A DNA stretch of 44,792 bases, taken from Streptomyces sp. H27-H1 (GTDB taxonomy: Bacteria > Actinomycetota > Actinomycetes > Streptomycetales > Streptomycetaceae). How positions within the stretch are numbered: position 1 is the stretch's first letter; the number at the start of each line of letters is the position of its first letter. The stretch lies in assembly GCF_026627445.1 (NCBI RefSeq), contig NZ_JAPNLJ010000054.1, forward strand, positions 1 to 44,792, in the 5' to 3' direction. Of this stretch, positions 1 to 8,071 are shown in pieces. The position numbers were made by a program, and so were the translations under genes. The notes beneath the pieces are model-generated. The model worked only from the letters and a program-made list of their open reading frames with translations. It did not search any database and had not been told where the DNA came from.

Positions 1-9
1 CTACCACCA

Positions 10-80
10 GAAAGGTGCCCCGCCCCTGCGTTTACGATTCGACCTAGACACTCGAATCCTTGCAGGTCAGGGCACCTTTC
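10..80. repeat. nested inverted repeat (three stacked stems)
   Basis: Perfect 11-bp arms GAAAGGTGCCC (10-20) and GGGCACCTTTC (70-80) enclose a second pair, CCTGC/GCAGG (25-29 with 62-66), and a third, GATTCGA/TCGAATC (36-42 with 52-58), with a 9-nt apical loop. The whole segment can fold as one long interrupted hairpin. It could be a terminator or attenuator of a gene left of the window, or an insertion-sequence end. No transposase is visible on this side. Confidence 0.6.
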
Positions 81-163
81 GTGTTGCCAGCTCCACCTCA
101 GCGATCAATTCGGCTGAACAGCCGAGGCTGACTGAAGCCCTCTCGACCGGCCCGCCGTCGCCT

Positions 164-179
164 GCCGAGGGGGCTCGGC
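164..179. terminator. short hairpin downstream of the 229-1074 gene
   Basis: GCCGAG, loop GGGG, CTCGGC: a 6-bp perfect stem about 50 bp past the stop codon of the minus-strand gene. No U-tract follows, which is usual for Streptomyces terminators. Confidence 0.35.
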
Positions 180-228
180 CATGTCCGGCCGCCCGGCCGC
201 CCGCCCGCCCCCCGAGCCTCCGGACGGG

Positions 229-1074
229 CTACCTGAGCTGATCGACGTAGCGGTCCGTCCCCGGCACCGTCGGGATGAACGGCGCCACCAGTTCCACCCG
301 CCCGAGCCCCGCCTCCGCGACCTCCGCGTCCAGCCCCTGGAACCGGTCCCAGCAGGTGCGCGGGTCGGCCTCCAGGAACCACAGCAGGGTCAGCCGGGTA
401 TCGACCCCCTCGACCTGCTTGACGTACGTCATCCGGTCCCCGGGCAGCGGCGTCGGCCGGAAGACCGTGACCATCGCCGCCGGTGACCCGGCCAGCCGCT
501 TCGGCAGGGCGCGCGAGCGCAGCCACTCCAGCAGCTCGGCCCGCTGAGCCGGACCCTCCGCGTCGATGACCTGCACCACGAGCCCGGCGTACGGGTGGTC
601 GAGGGCGTGGAAGTCGCGGGGGCCGGCGGCGCCGTCCCGGTAGACGGTGGCCTCGTGGTCCTGGAACGCGGTGAAGACGTGGGTGCGGTCCTGGTAGACG
701 CGGCCGTCGCGGTTGAGGCGCTTGTTGATGCCGACGGTCCACTTCATGTGCTCGTCGTAGCGGCCCTCGGTGACCCAGTACGTGGAGATGTAGCACCCGG
801 CGCCGACGGGCTGGGCGACGGCCGACTTCTCCGGGTAGCGCAGCTCCTGGAGCTCGCGGGTGGCGACCCAGCGGCGGCCGGCGAACATCCAGGGCATGGC
901 CATGGCGCCGGCGTAGTAGTGATCGTCCTCGTACCAGCGGTTGTACGCGAACTCGTGGCCCGGGTGCGGTTCGACCATGGTGATCAGCGCGTGGCCGGGG
1001 TGGACTCCGTAGGGGCCGACCGAGGCGAGCTCGGCGTAGTCGTCGGCCCGGGTGTTCCGCTCGTCTGCTGTCAT
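229..1074 (-). CDS. conserved hypothetical protein, EthD-like dimeric alpha/beta barrel suspected
   Basis: 281 residues, no signal peptide or membrane segment, so probably cytoplasmic. I do not recognise a named family. The early segment around FAYNRWYEDDHYYAGAM resembles the N-W-Y-x-x-H signature of EthD-type ferredoxin-fold proteins, and a second beta-rich half (from about residue 160, GLVVQVIDAEG) suggests two tandem modules. Such proteins often sit beside oxidoreductases of hydrocarbon, terpenoid or polyketide metabolism. The ATG at 1074 lacks a clear Shine-Dalgarno sequence. A perfectly placed palindrome (1089-1103) begins 15 bp upstream and is shared with the SDR and LLM genes elsewhere in the window, so co-regulation is likely. 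Gene reality is confident; function is not. Confidence 0.75.
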   Translation of the reverse strand: MTADERNTRADDYAELASVGPYGVHPGHALITMVEPHPGHEFAYNRWYEDDHYYAGAMAMPWMFAGRRWVATRELQELRYPEKSAVAQPVGAGCYISTYWVTEGRYDEHMKWTVGINKRLNRDGRVYQDRTHVFTAFQDHEATVYRDGAAGPRDFHALDHPYAGLVVQVIDAEGPAQRAELLEWLRSRALPKRLAGSPAAMVTVFRPTPLPGDRMTYVKQVEGVDTRLTLLWFLEADPRTCWDRFQGLDAEVAEAGLGRVELVAPFIPTVPGTDRYVDQLR

Positions 1075-1088
1075 GGGAGACGGTCTAG

Positions 1089-1103
1089 CTGATGCGACGT
1101 CAG
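1089..1103. promoter_or_regulatory. operator-like palindrome, site 1 of the CTGACG-N3-CGTCAG set
   Basis: CTGATG-CGA-CGTCAG, differing from the perfect palindrome at one base. It lies between the divergent genes starting at 1074 (minus) and 1203 (plus), 15 bp from the first and 99 bp from the second. Length and symmetry fit a TetR-family operator; that assignment is inference. Confidence 0.6.
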
Positions 1104-1202
1104 ATGGGGAGTCCCTGGGGGCCGTTCAGCATCCGATACATAGATGCCGTCTACACGTTCCTGCGGCTACGATGCGCGCACCCGCCTCCCGAAGGAGCTT
1201 CC

Positions 1203-2474
1203 GTGCCCGCCTCCGCGCCCGCCTCCGCACCCTCGGCCCCGACCGAGACCGTGCCCACGACCTCGCCCACGCCCACGTCGCCCACGGCCGGGGCCGTCCC
1301 CGCCTCCGCCCCTCCGCCGCCCTTCGCCGCTCGGATCCGTACGACCGCCCCCTCCGCCGTGCGCGAGATCCTTGCCGTCACCTCCCAGCCCGGCATGATC
1401 TCCTTCGCCGGCGGCCTGCCCGCGCCCGAGCTGTTCGACACGGAGGGGATGCGGGCCGCGTACAACGCCGCCTTCGCGCAGTCCGCCCGCCGGGCCCTCC
1501 AGTACTCGACCACCGAGGGCACCCCCGAGCTGCGCGCGGCGGTGGCGGCCCGGCTCGACGGGCGGGGGCTGGCGACGACCGGGGACGACGTGCTGATCAC
1601 CACCGGCTCCCAGCAGGGGCTGGGCCTGATCACGACCGCGCTGATCGAGCCGGGCGACGTGGTGCTCGTCGAGAACCCCACCTACCTGGCGGCGCTCCAG
1701 GGGTTCGCGCTCGCCGGCGCCCGGGTGATCCCCGTGCCGTGCGACGAGGAGGGCATGCTCCCGGACGCGCTGGCGGAGCTCGTCGCCCGCGAGCGCCCGA
1801 AGTTGCTCTACACGATCCCCACCTTCCAGAACCCGACCGGCCGCACCCTCCCCGCCGCCCGCCGCGCGGAGATCGCGGCGATCGCGGCCCGGCTCGGGCT
1901 GTGGCTGCTGGAGGACGACCCGTACGGAGACCTCCGCTACGAGGGCCGCGAACTGCCCTGGCTCGCCGCGCACCCTGGGGCGGAGGACCGCACCGCGCTC
2001 CTCGGCAGCTTCTCCAAGGTGATGGCCCCCGGGCTCCGGCTCGGCTGGCTGCGCGCCCCGGCCGCGCTCCTGCGCGGGGCGGTGCTGGCGAAGCAGTCGG
2101 CGGACCTGCACACCTCGACGGTGGACCAGCTGGCGGCGGCGCAGTACCTGCGGGCGGTGGACCTGGACGCGCATGTCGACCGGGTCCGCGGCGCGTACCG
2201 GATCCGGCGCGACGCCCTCCTGTCGGGCCTGGCCGACGCGCTCCCGCCGGGCTCCACGTGGAACCGCCCGGAGGGCGGCATGTTCGTCTGGGCCCGCCTC
2301 CCGGAGGGCCACGACGCGACGGCCCTGCTCCGCGCGGCGACCGCCCGCGGGGTCGCCTTCGTCCCCGGCGCCCCCTTCTACACCCACGACCCGGACCCCC
2401 GGACCCTGCGCCTGTCGTTCACGACGCACACGTCGACGGAGATCGAGGAGGGCCTGCGACGCCTGGCCGGCTAG
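1203..2474 (+). CDS. PLP-dependent aminotransferase, class I/II (LysN / aromatic aminotransferase-like)
   Basis: 423 residues. A fold-type I transaminase moving an amino group between an amino acid and a 2-oxo acid; substrate not predictable, family relatives act on 2-aminoadipate, branched or aromatic amino acids. Visible motifs: substrate-side FAGGLPAPELF, the YSTTEGTPELR segment, TGSQQGLG, the aspartate pair EDDPYGDLRYEG, Schiff-base lysine K272 in GSFSKVMAPGLRLGW, and RLSF near the C-terminus. No MocR-type DNA-binding domain is present. The GTG at 1203 is chosen because GAAGGAG lies 6 nt upstream; an earlier in-frame start at 1092 would cross the operator. The first 35 or so residues are a Pro/Ala/Ser/Thr-rich tail encoded by short repeats, probably disordered. 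Confidence 0.9.
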   Translation: MPASAPASAPSAPTETVPTTSPTPTSPTAGAVPASAPPPPFAARIRTTAPSAVREILAVTSQPGMISFAGGLPAPELFDTEGMRAAYNAAFAQSARRALQYSTTEGTPELRAAVAARLDGRGLATTGDDVLITTGSQQGLGLITTALIEPGDVVLVENPTYLAALQGFALAGARVIPVPCDEEGMLPDALAELVARERPKLLYTIPTFQNPTGRTLPAARRAEIAAIAARLGLWLLEDDPYGDLRYEGRELPWLAAHPGAEDRTALLGSFSKVMAPGLRLGWLRAPAALLRGAVLAKQSADLHTSTVDQLAAAQYLRAVDLDAHVDRVRGAYRIRRDALLSGLADALPPGSTWNRPEGGMFVWARLPEGHDATALLRAATARGVAFVPGAPFYTHDPDPRTLRLSFTTHTSTEIEEGLRRLAG

Positions 2475-2619
2475 CCGCCTGGCTGCCTGGCTGCCTGGCT
2501 GCCTGGCCGACCCTGCGGGGGCCGTCCCCTGCCCGCCTTCCACCATCCCCCAGACTCCGTCCGGGGGGCCCCAGCTGGGGCTCCGCCCCTGGCCGCCAGG
2601 TGCACGCCGGCGCCCGCCC

Positions 2620-2672
2620 CATCCAGCCTCGCCGGCGTTTGAGGCGCCGGGGTCCGGGGGCTGGTCCCCGGC
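2620..2672. repeat. dispersed intergenic repeat R1 with terminator-like hairpin
   Basis: In the 323-bp gap 2475-2797. Contains the core GCCTCGCCGGCGTTTGAGGC, also found at 7.5-7.9 kb and 29.5 kb, followed by a near-perfect stem GCCGGGGTCC / GGTCCCCGGC. It may end transcription of the aminotransferase gene. The start of the gap holds a tandem GCCTGGCT run (about 2476-2507); nothing coding is seen. Confidence 0.7.
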
Positions 2673-2755
2673 AATGGCGCCGCACCCGGTCACCCGCACC
2701 CCCGGTCACCGCACACCCGTCCCGCCCCTTCCCTCTCCGCGCCCCGCGCCGTAGC

Positions 2756-2770
2756 CTGACGCCCCGTCAG
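2756..2770. promoter_or_regulatory. operator-like palindrome, site 2
   Basis: CTGACG-CCC-CGTCAG, a perfect inverted repeat, 27 bp upstream of the SDR start at 2798. Same half-sites and same 3-bp spacer as the sites at 1089, 30895, 30956 and 32802. Confidence 0.7.
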
Positions 2771-2797
2771 ATTTCTGGGTCGTCAGGAGGCCGCACC

Positions 2798-3589
2798 GTG
2801 GCGCCGCTACTGCTGCAGGGCAAGACCGTCATCGTCTCCGGCGTGGGTGCCGGACTCGGGCACCAGGTGGCCGCCACCGTGGTCCGTGACGGCGGCAACG
2901 CCGTGCTCGGGGCGCGGACCGAGGCCAACCTCGCCAAGTCCGCCGCCGAGATCGACCCCGACGGCGCGCACACCGCGTACCTGCCGACCGACATCTCCGA
3001 CGAGCGTCAGTGCGAGGCCCTCGCCGCCCTCGCCCAGGAGCGCTTCGGCGGGGTCGACGCCGTCGTCCACGTCGCCGCCTGGGACTCGTACTTCGGCGGC
3101 CTCCAGGACGCCGACTTCGGCACCTGGCAGCAGATCCTCGACGTGAACCTGCTCGGCACCCTGCGCATGACCCGCGCCTGCCTGCCCGCCCTGAAGGCCG
3201 CCGGCGGCTCCGTCGTCATCATCGGCACCCAATCCGCCATCGCCTCCCCCAACGAGGTCCAGCAGGCCGCCTACGCCGCCTCCAAGGGCGCCCTGACCTC
3301 CGCCATGTACTCCATGGCCCGCGAGCTGGGCCCGCACCGCATCCGCGTGAACACCGTGCTCCCCGGCTGGATGTGGGGTCCCCCGGTGCAGGCCTTCGTC
3401 ACCTTCACCGCGCACACCGAGGGCGTGCCCGAGGCCGAGGTCCACGCCCGGCTCACCGACCGCATGGCGCTGCCGGACCTGGCCACCGACGGGGACGTCG
3501 CCGACGCCGCCGCCTTCCTGGCGTCCGACCGGGCACGGGCGATAACCGGCCAGTCGCTGCTGGTCAACGCCGGTGAGCTGATGCGATGA
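2798..3589 (+). CDS. short-chain dehydrogenase/reductase (SDR)
   Basis: 263 residues; a classical NAD(P)-dependent alcohol/ketone oxidoreductase of the cytoplasm. Cofactor-binding glycine motif SGVGAGLG sits near residue 15, the catalytic serine is S146 (GTQSAIAS) and the active-site pair is Y159/K163 in YAASK. The C-terminal ITGQSLLVNAG is typical of the family. Start GTG 2798 is supported by AGGAGG 7 nt upstream; a much longer in-frame extension runs through the preceding gap and is not credible. The substrate is unknown. The upstream palindrome links it to the LLM/SDR genes at 30-33 kb, suggesting a shared catabolic or detoxification role (inference). FbiC follows 40 bp downstream on the same strand. 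Confidence 0.9.
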   Translation: MAPLLLQGKTVIVSGVGAGLGHQVAATVVRDGGNAVLGARTEANLAKSAAEIDPDGAHTAYLPTDISDERQCEALAALAQERFGGVDAVVHVAAWDSYFGGLQDADFGTWQQILDVNLLGTLRMTRACLPALKAAGGSVVIIGTQSAIASPNEVQQAAYAASKGALTSAMYSMARELGPHRIRVNTVLPGWMWGPPVQAFVTFTAHTEGVPEAEVHARLTDRMALPDLATDGDVADAAAFLASDRARAITGQSLLVNAGELMR

Positions 3590-3629
3590 GCCCCTCCGTG
3601 CGCGCTCGAGCGGATCGTATGCTCGGCCC

Positions 3630-6221
3630 ATGACCACTCCGAGTGACGCTCCGACCGAGAACTCGATGCGCCGTGCGCTCCGCCGCGCCCGCGACGGCGT
3701 CGCGCTCGACGCGACCGAGGCGGCCGTACTCCTGCAGGCGCGCGGCGAGGCCCTGAAGGACCTCGCCGCCTCCGCCGCCCGGGTACGGGACTCCGGACTC
3801 GAAGCCGCCGGCCGGCCCGGCGTCATCACGTACTCGCGCAAGGTCTTCATCCCCCTCACCCGCCTGTGCCGTGACAAGTGCCACTACTGCACCTTCGTCA
3901 CCGTCCCGGGCAAGCTCCGCCGTGACGGCCACGGCATGTACCTGTCCCCCGACGAGGTCCTCGACATAGCCCGCCGGGGCGCGGCCATGGGCTGCAAGGA
4001 AGCACTCTTCACGCTCGGCGACCGGCCCGAGGACCGCTGGCCCGAGGCCCGCGAGTGGCTCGACGCGCACGGCTACGACGACACCCTGGCCTACGTGCGC
4101 GCCATGGCCATCCGCGTCCTGGAGGAGACCGGCCTCCTGCCGCACCTCAACCCCGGCGTGCTGTCCTGGTCCGACCTGCAGCGCCTCAAGCCGGTGGCCC
4201 CGTCGATGGGCATGATGCTGGAGACCACCGCCACCCGGCTGTGGTCGGAGCCCGGCGGCCCGCACTACGGCTCGCCCGACAAGGACCCGGCCGTCCGGCT
4301 GCGCGTCCTCGAAGACGCCGGCCGCTCCAACGTCCCCTTCACCACCGGGGTGTTGATCGGCATCGGGGAGACCTACGGGGAGCGCGCGGAGGCGTTCTTC
4401 GAGCTGCGGCGGATCCAGCGCAGCTACCACGGCATCCAGGAAGTCATCGTCCAGAACTTCCGGGCCAAGCCCGATACGGCCATGCGGGGCATGCCCGACG
4501 CGGAGCTGGAGGAGCTCGCGGCGGCCATCGCCGTGGCCCGCCACGTCCTCGGCCCGAGCGCCCGCATCCAGGCCCCGCCGAACCTGGCGGACGCCCAGTA
4601 CGCGCTGCTCATCGGCGCCGGCATCGACGACTGGGGCGGCGTCTCCCCGCTCACCCCCGACCACGTGAACCCCGAGCGTCCCTGGCCGCACATCGAGGAG
4701 CTGGCCGCACACACCGCCGCCGCCGGCTTCACCCTCCGTGAACGACTCACGATCTACCCGGAGTTCCTGCGGCGCGGCGAGCCCTGGCTGGACCCCCGGC
4801 TGCTGCCGCACGTACGGGCGCTGGCCGATGCGGACAGCGGGCTGGCGGACGAGTCCGCGAACGTCGAGGGCCGGCCGTGGCAGGAACCGGACGAGGGCTT
4901 CACCGCCTACGGCCGCACCGACCTGCACACCACCATCGACACCCAGGGCCGCAGCTCCGACCGGCGCGACGACTTCGACGAGGTCTACGGCGACTGGGAG
5001 GCTCTTCGCGAAGCCGCGGCCCCCGGCATGGTCCCCGAGCGCATCGACACCGACGTACGGGCGGCGCTCGCGCAGGCCGCCGACGACCCGACGCGCCTCA
5101 CCGACGAGCAGGCGCTCGCCCTGCTGCACGCGGACGGCCCGGCGCTGGACGCGCTGTGCAGGATCGCGGACGACCTGCGCAAGTCGGTGGTGGGCGACGA
5201 GGTCACGTACATCGTGACCCGCAACATCAACTTCACCAACGTCTGTTACACCGGCTGCCGCTTCTGCGCCTTCGCTCAGCGCCGCACGGACGCGGACGCG
5301 TACACCCTCTCGCTCGACCAGGTCGCCGACCGGGCCGCCCAGGCGTGGGACGTGGGCGCGGTCGAGGTGTGCATGCAGGGCGGCATCCACCCCGACCTGC
5401 CCGGAACGGCCTACTTCGACATCGCGCGGGCGGTGAAGCAGCGGGTCCCCGGCATGCACGTGCACGCCTTCTCCCCCATGGAGGTCGTCAACGGCGCGAC
5501 GCGCACGGGGATGTCGGTACGGGACTGGCTGACGGCGGCCAAGGAAGCGGGCCTCGACTCGATCCCGGGCACGGCGGCGGAGATCCTGGACGACGAGGTC
5601 CGCTGGATCCTCACCAAGGGCAAACTGCCGACGGCGGACTGGATCGACGTCGTCACGACGGCGCACGAGCTCGGCATCCGCTCCTCCTCCACCATGATGT
5701 ACGGGCACGTGGACCAGCCGAGGCACTGGCTGGGGCACTTCCGCACGCTGGCGCGCATGCAGCAGGACGCGCGGGCGAAGGGCGTCGAGGGCTTCACGGA
5801 GTTCGTGACACTCCCCTTCATCCACACCAACGCCCCCGTCTACCTGGCGGGCATCGCCCGCCCCGGCCCAACGGTGCGCGACAACCGCGCGGTGACGGCG
5901 ATGGCCCGCATCCTGCTCCACCCGCACATCACCAACATCCAGACCAGCTGGGTGAAGCTGGGCTCGGAGGGCGCGGCCGAGATGCTCCGCTCGGGCGCCA
6001 ACGACCTGGGCGGAACCCTGATGGAGGAGACCATCTCCCGTATGGCAGGCTCCAGTTACGGCTCGTACAAGTCGGTCCAGGACCTGATCGCCGTCGCCGA
6101 AGCGGCCGGCCGGCCGGCGAAGGCCCGTACGACCCTCTACGGCGAGGTCCCGGAGGAACGCCAGGCCGCGGCCCGCGCTTCGGACGGCCACCTGCCGGAG
6201 CTGCTGCCGGTCCTGGACTGA
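3630..6221 (+). CDS. fbiC: 7,8-didemethyl-8-hydroxy-5-deazariboflavin (FO) synthase
   Basis: 863 residues, the normal size of the fused actinobacterial enzyme. Two radical-SAM domains join 5-amino-6-ribitylaminouracil and tyrosine to give FO, the deazaflavin chromophore of coenzyme F420. The N-terminal CofG half carries the iron-sulfur motif C80-x3-C84-x2-C87 (CRDKCHYC). The C-terminal CofH half carries C539-x3-C543-x2-C546 (CYTGCRFC) followed by AFAQRR and MQGGIHPDLP. Start ATG 3630. The fusion itself is usual in actinomycetes. The other F420 genes (fbiA, fbiB, cofC) are not in the window, but luciferase-like oxidoreductases that may use F420 are. An 18-bp stem terminator follows the stop. 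Confidence 0.97.
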   Translation: MTTPSDAPTENSMRRALRRARDGVALDATEAAVLLQARGEALKDLAASAARVRDSGLEAAGRPGVITYSRKVFIPLTRLCRDKCHYCTFVTVPGKLRRDGHGMYLSPDEVLDIARRGAAMGCKEALFTLGDRPEDRWPEAREWLDAHGYDDTLAYVRAMAIRVLEETGLLPHLNPGVLSWSDLQRLKPVAPSMGMMLETTATRLWSEPGGPHYGSPDKDPAVRLRVLEDAGRSNVPFTTGVLIGIGETYGERAEAFFELRRIQRSYHGIQEVIVQNFRAKPDTAMRGMPDAELEELAAAIAVARHVLGPSARIQAPPNLADAQYALLIGAGIDDWGGVSPLTPDHVNPERPWPHIEELAAHTAAAGFTLRERLTIYPEFLRRGEPWLDPRLLPHVRALADADSGLADESANVEGRPWQEPDEGFTAYGRTDLHTTIDTQGRSSDRRDDFDEVYGDWEALREAAAPGMVPERIDTDVRAALAQAADDPTRLTDEQALALLHADGPALDALCRIADDLRKSVVGDEVTYIVTRNINFTNVCYTGCRFCAFAQRRTDADAYTLSLDQVADRAAQAWDVGAVEVCMQGGIHPDLPGTAYFDIARAVKQRVPGMHVHAFSPMEVVNGATRTGMSVRDWLTAAKEAGLDSIPGTAAEILDDEVRWILTKGKLPTADWIDVVTTAHELGIRSSSTMMYGHVDQPRHWLGHFRTLARMQQDARAKGVEGFTEFVTLPFIHTNAPVYLAGIARPGPTVRDNRAVTAMARILLHPHITNIQTSWVKLGSEGAAEMLRSGANDLGGTLMEETISRMAGSSYGSYKSVQDLIAVAEAAGRPAKARTTLYGEVPEERQAAARASDGHLPELLPVLD

Positions 6222-6224
6222 ACG

Positions 6225-6266
6225 CGTGCGGGCCCGGCCGGGGGGCAGCCCGGTCGGGCCCGCACG
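6225..6266. terminator. strong bidirectional terminator between fbiC and the phosphatase gene
   Basis: An 18-bp stem with one G-U pair (arms 6225-6242 and 6249-6266) and a GGGCAG loop, placed between convergent stop codons. Position and symmetry fit a terminator acting on both strands. Confidence 0.85.
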
Positions 6267-6278
6267 TCCGGGGGCGGG

Positions 6279-7370
6279 TCAGCCCACCAGGAGGTCCTTC
6301 TTCAGCTGCTTCAGCTCGCGGCCGTCGATGCCGAGGCCGCTCTTGAGGTAGTTGTCGAAGGTGCCGTACGTGGCGGTGACCTCGTCGTACCCGGCGTTGA
6401 GGTACTCGGGGCGCACGTCGAGCATCGGCTTGTAGACGGCGGCCTGGGCGGCCGGCAGGTGCGAGAGGATCGCGTCGTTGGCGGCCTTGCGGTAGTCGTT
6501 GCTGGCCAGGTAGTCGGCCATCACGGTCTCGCTCGGCACGCCGAGGGCGGTCAGCAGGGAGGCGTTCGCCCAGCCCGTACGGTCCTTGCCCGCAGTGCAG
6601 TGGAACAGGACGGCGCGGTCGCGGTCGCGCTCGATGCCCTCGAAGACCTGGGTGTAGGCCTTCTTCCCGCCTTCCCCGCTGACCATGGCCCTCTCGGCGT
6701 CGACCATGGCCTTGACGGCGGTCTCGGGCGAGGTGGGCATGGCCTGGAAGGAACCGGAGCCCGCGAAGACGTCGGCGACGACGTACCTGGCGCCGGCCGG
6801 GACCTTGTCCGCGTCCTTGGTGCGCTCGCTCTCCATACGGAGGTCGAAGACCGTCTTGACGCGCAGGCGCTGGAGCTTGGCGAGGTCGTTGCCGGTCAGC
6901 TTGTCGAGGGCGTCGGAGCGGTAGACCTCGCCCATCCTGACCCACTGGCCGGTGGTGGTGCGGTAGCCGCCGGCGTCACGGAAGTTGGCGGTGCCCTCCA
7001 GCGTGATCAGCCGGTCGGCGAGGCGCAGGCCCTGGCCGCGCTGGGGCTGGAACTCGAACCACTGCCGGTCGGCGGCGGGCAGCCCCCGGACCACGGCCTC
7101 ACCCCGGGCGCCGCCCTTGGCGACGACCTTGCCGTTCGCCTCGATCTCCACGCGCTGGGTGCCCCGGGCGTTCCACTTCAGGATGTACGCCCCGTCGGCA
7201 CCGGCGGTGACGGTGGCCTCGGTGAAGGGGATGACGGAGCGGCCGTGGCCGTGCCCGCCCCAGGGGAAGCCCCAGCCGGCGGCGGCGGAGGCGGCGGCGG
7301 CCGGGGCCGCGACGAGGGCGAGGGTGAACGTGGAGGCGACGACGGTCGCGGCGAGCAGTGCCTTCTTCAT
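6279..7370 (-). CDS. secreted tyrosine-protein phosphatase (DSP-like, LipA/Siw14-type signature)
   Basis: 363 residues. A Sec signal peptide is clear at the N-terminus (MKKALLAATVV... ending APAAAASAAA). Residues about 50-115 form a beta-rich module with no motif I recognise. The phosphatase domain begins with NFRDAGGYRT, passes through FDLRMESERT and ends in the active-site loop H-C258-TAGKD-R264-TGW, matching the C-x5-R signature with the KDRTG variant common in secreted bacterial enzymes that attack phosphotyrosine or phosphoinositides. The ATG at 7370 is preferred over longer starts because it gives a proper signal peptide. It lies alone between fbiC (convergent) and a repeat-rich gap. 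The natural substrate is unknown. Confidence 0.9.
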   Translation of the reverse strand: MKKALLAATVVASTFTLALVAAPAAAASAAAGWGFPWGGHGHGRSVIPFTEATVTAGADGAYILKWNARGTQRVEIEANGKVVAKGGARGEAVVRGLPAADRQWFEFQPQRGQGLRLADRLITLEGTANFRDAGGYRTTTGQWVRMGEVYRSDALDKLTGNDLAKLQRLRVKTVFDLRMESERTKDADKVPAGARYVVADVFAGSGSFQAMPTSPETAVKAMVDAERAMVSGEGGKKAYTQVFEGIERDRDRAVLFHCTAGKDRTGWANASLLTALGVPSETVMADYLASNDYRKAANDAILSHLPAAQAAVYKPMLDVRPEYLNAGYDEVTATYGTFDNYLKSGLGIDGRELKQLKKDLLVG

Positions 7371-7514
7371 GCCCCGAGGCTCTTGGCCTGCGGCCAACGC
7401 CATGTGAACAGGGCATGGCCGAAACCGACCGGGCGGAAGGCAAGTGTCAAAACGTGCCACCCGCCTGGCCGGCGCAGTAACCCCCCGACCTGCGGCACCC
7501 GCCGCGTGGGGCTC

Positions 7515-7620
7515 CACCCCGGACCCCCGCGCCTCAATCGCCGGCGGGGCTGGAGGGTCGCCTCAAACGCCGGCGGGGCTGAGGGAGTCGCCTCAAACGC
7601 CGGCGGGGCTGGAATTGGCT
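7515..7620. repeat. tandem REP-like units R2
   Basis: Three direct copies of a 30-31 bp unit containing GCCTCAAACGCCGGCGGGGC (the first copy has AATC for AAAC), starting near 7526, 7558 and 7589. They are the reverse complement of the core seen at 2625 and 7785. No unique spacers separate them, so this is not a CRISPR array. They belong to the long non-coding gap 7371-8071. Confidence 0.75.
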
Positions 7621-7623
7621 GAT

Positions 7624-7750
7624 GTCCGGCCTGCATGTGCAGGCCCTGGCGGGGGTGGAGTCCGGCCGACTCCCAGCCCGCATGTGCAGGCCCTGGCGGG
7701 GTCGGATTCGGCCAACGCCCGGCCCGTACGTGCTCGCCTTGGCGGGGCTG
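7624..7750. repeat. about 47-bp tandem repeat, three units
   Basis: GCATGTGCAGGCCCTGGCGG occurs at 7633 and 7680, with a diverged third unit (GTACGTGCTCGCCTTGGCGG) at 7726; periods are 47 and 46 bp. The first unit also contains the palindrome GGCCTGCA-TG-TGCAGGCC. A short flank GGCGGGGCTGGAATTG recurs on both sides (7605 and 7741). Confidence 0.75.
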
Positions 7751-7782
7751 GAATTGCCGTAGGGCAATTCAGCCACTGGCGT

Positions 7783-7870
7783 ACAGCCTCGCCGGCGTTT
7801 GAGGCGCGGGGTCTGGGGCGGAGCCCCAGGGTCTTTCAGCCCGTCCGGCGTTTGAGGACCGGGGCAGGGC
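7783..7870. repeat. dispersed intergenic repeat R3, two cores
   Basis: CAGCCTCGCCGGCGTTTGAGG at about 7785 and a related core CCGGCGTTTGAGGAC at about 7844, separated by a small hairpin CTGGGGC-GGA-GCCCCAG. It resembles R1 and R4. The rest of the gap to 8071 holds only the promoter region of the next gene; a TACAGT hexamer at about 8027 could be its -10 box. Confidence 0.65.
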
Positions 7871-8071
7871 CCGGCCCTGGGAACGGTGGAAGGGCGGGGA
7901 GGGGGCAGAGGCCGCGCAGCGCAGGGGGGGCCGGCGGCGCCTATGGGCACCGGCTGGATTCGGCCGTTCCGGCTCCCGGTACCAGCCCTGTGACCGACTG
8001 CTTCCGGACCCGATCGGTCCTGTCCACTACAGTGCCGCCAGAGCACGCGCGGGCAGTCCGGGGGGATCAAC

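Noticed and set aside
1052..2797. N-terminal extension of the SDR gene back through the aminotransferase gene
   Set aside because: Frame is a shadow of the aminotransferase; the SDR has a strong ribosome site and proper N-terminus at 2798.
3564..6191. An 875-codon open frame antisense to fbiC
   Set aside because: Composition is Gly/Arg/Ala/Val/Asp shadow of strong codon bias on the other strand; the fbiC frame has all family motifs.
3630..6221. CofG-CofH fusion as a novelty
   Set aside because: The two-domain FbiC is the standard form in actinomycetes.
7515..7750. Direct repeats of about 30 and 47 bp, possibly a CRISPR array
   Set aside because: Repeats are adjacent or near-adjacent without unique spacers of constant length, have diverged copies and occur elsewhere as dispersed elements; no cas genes.
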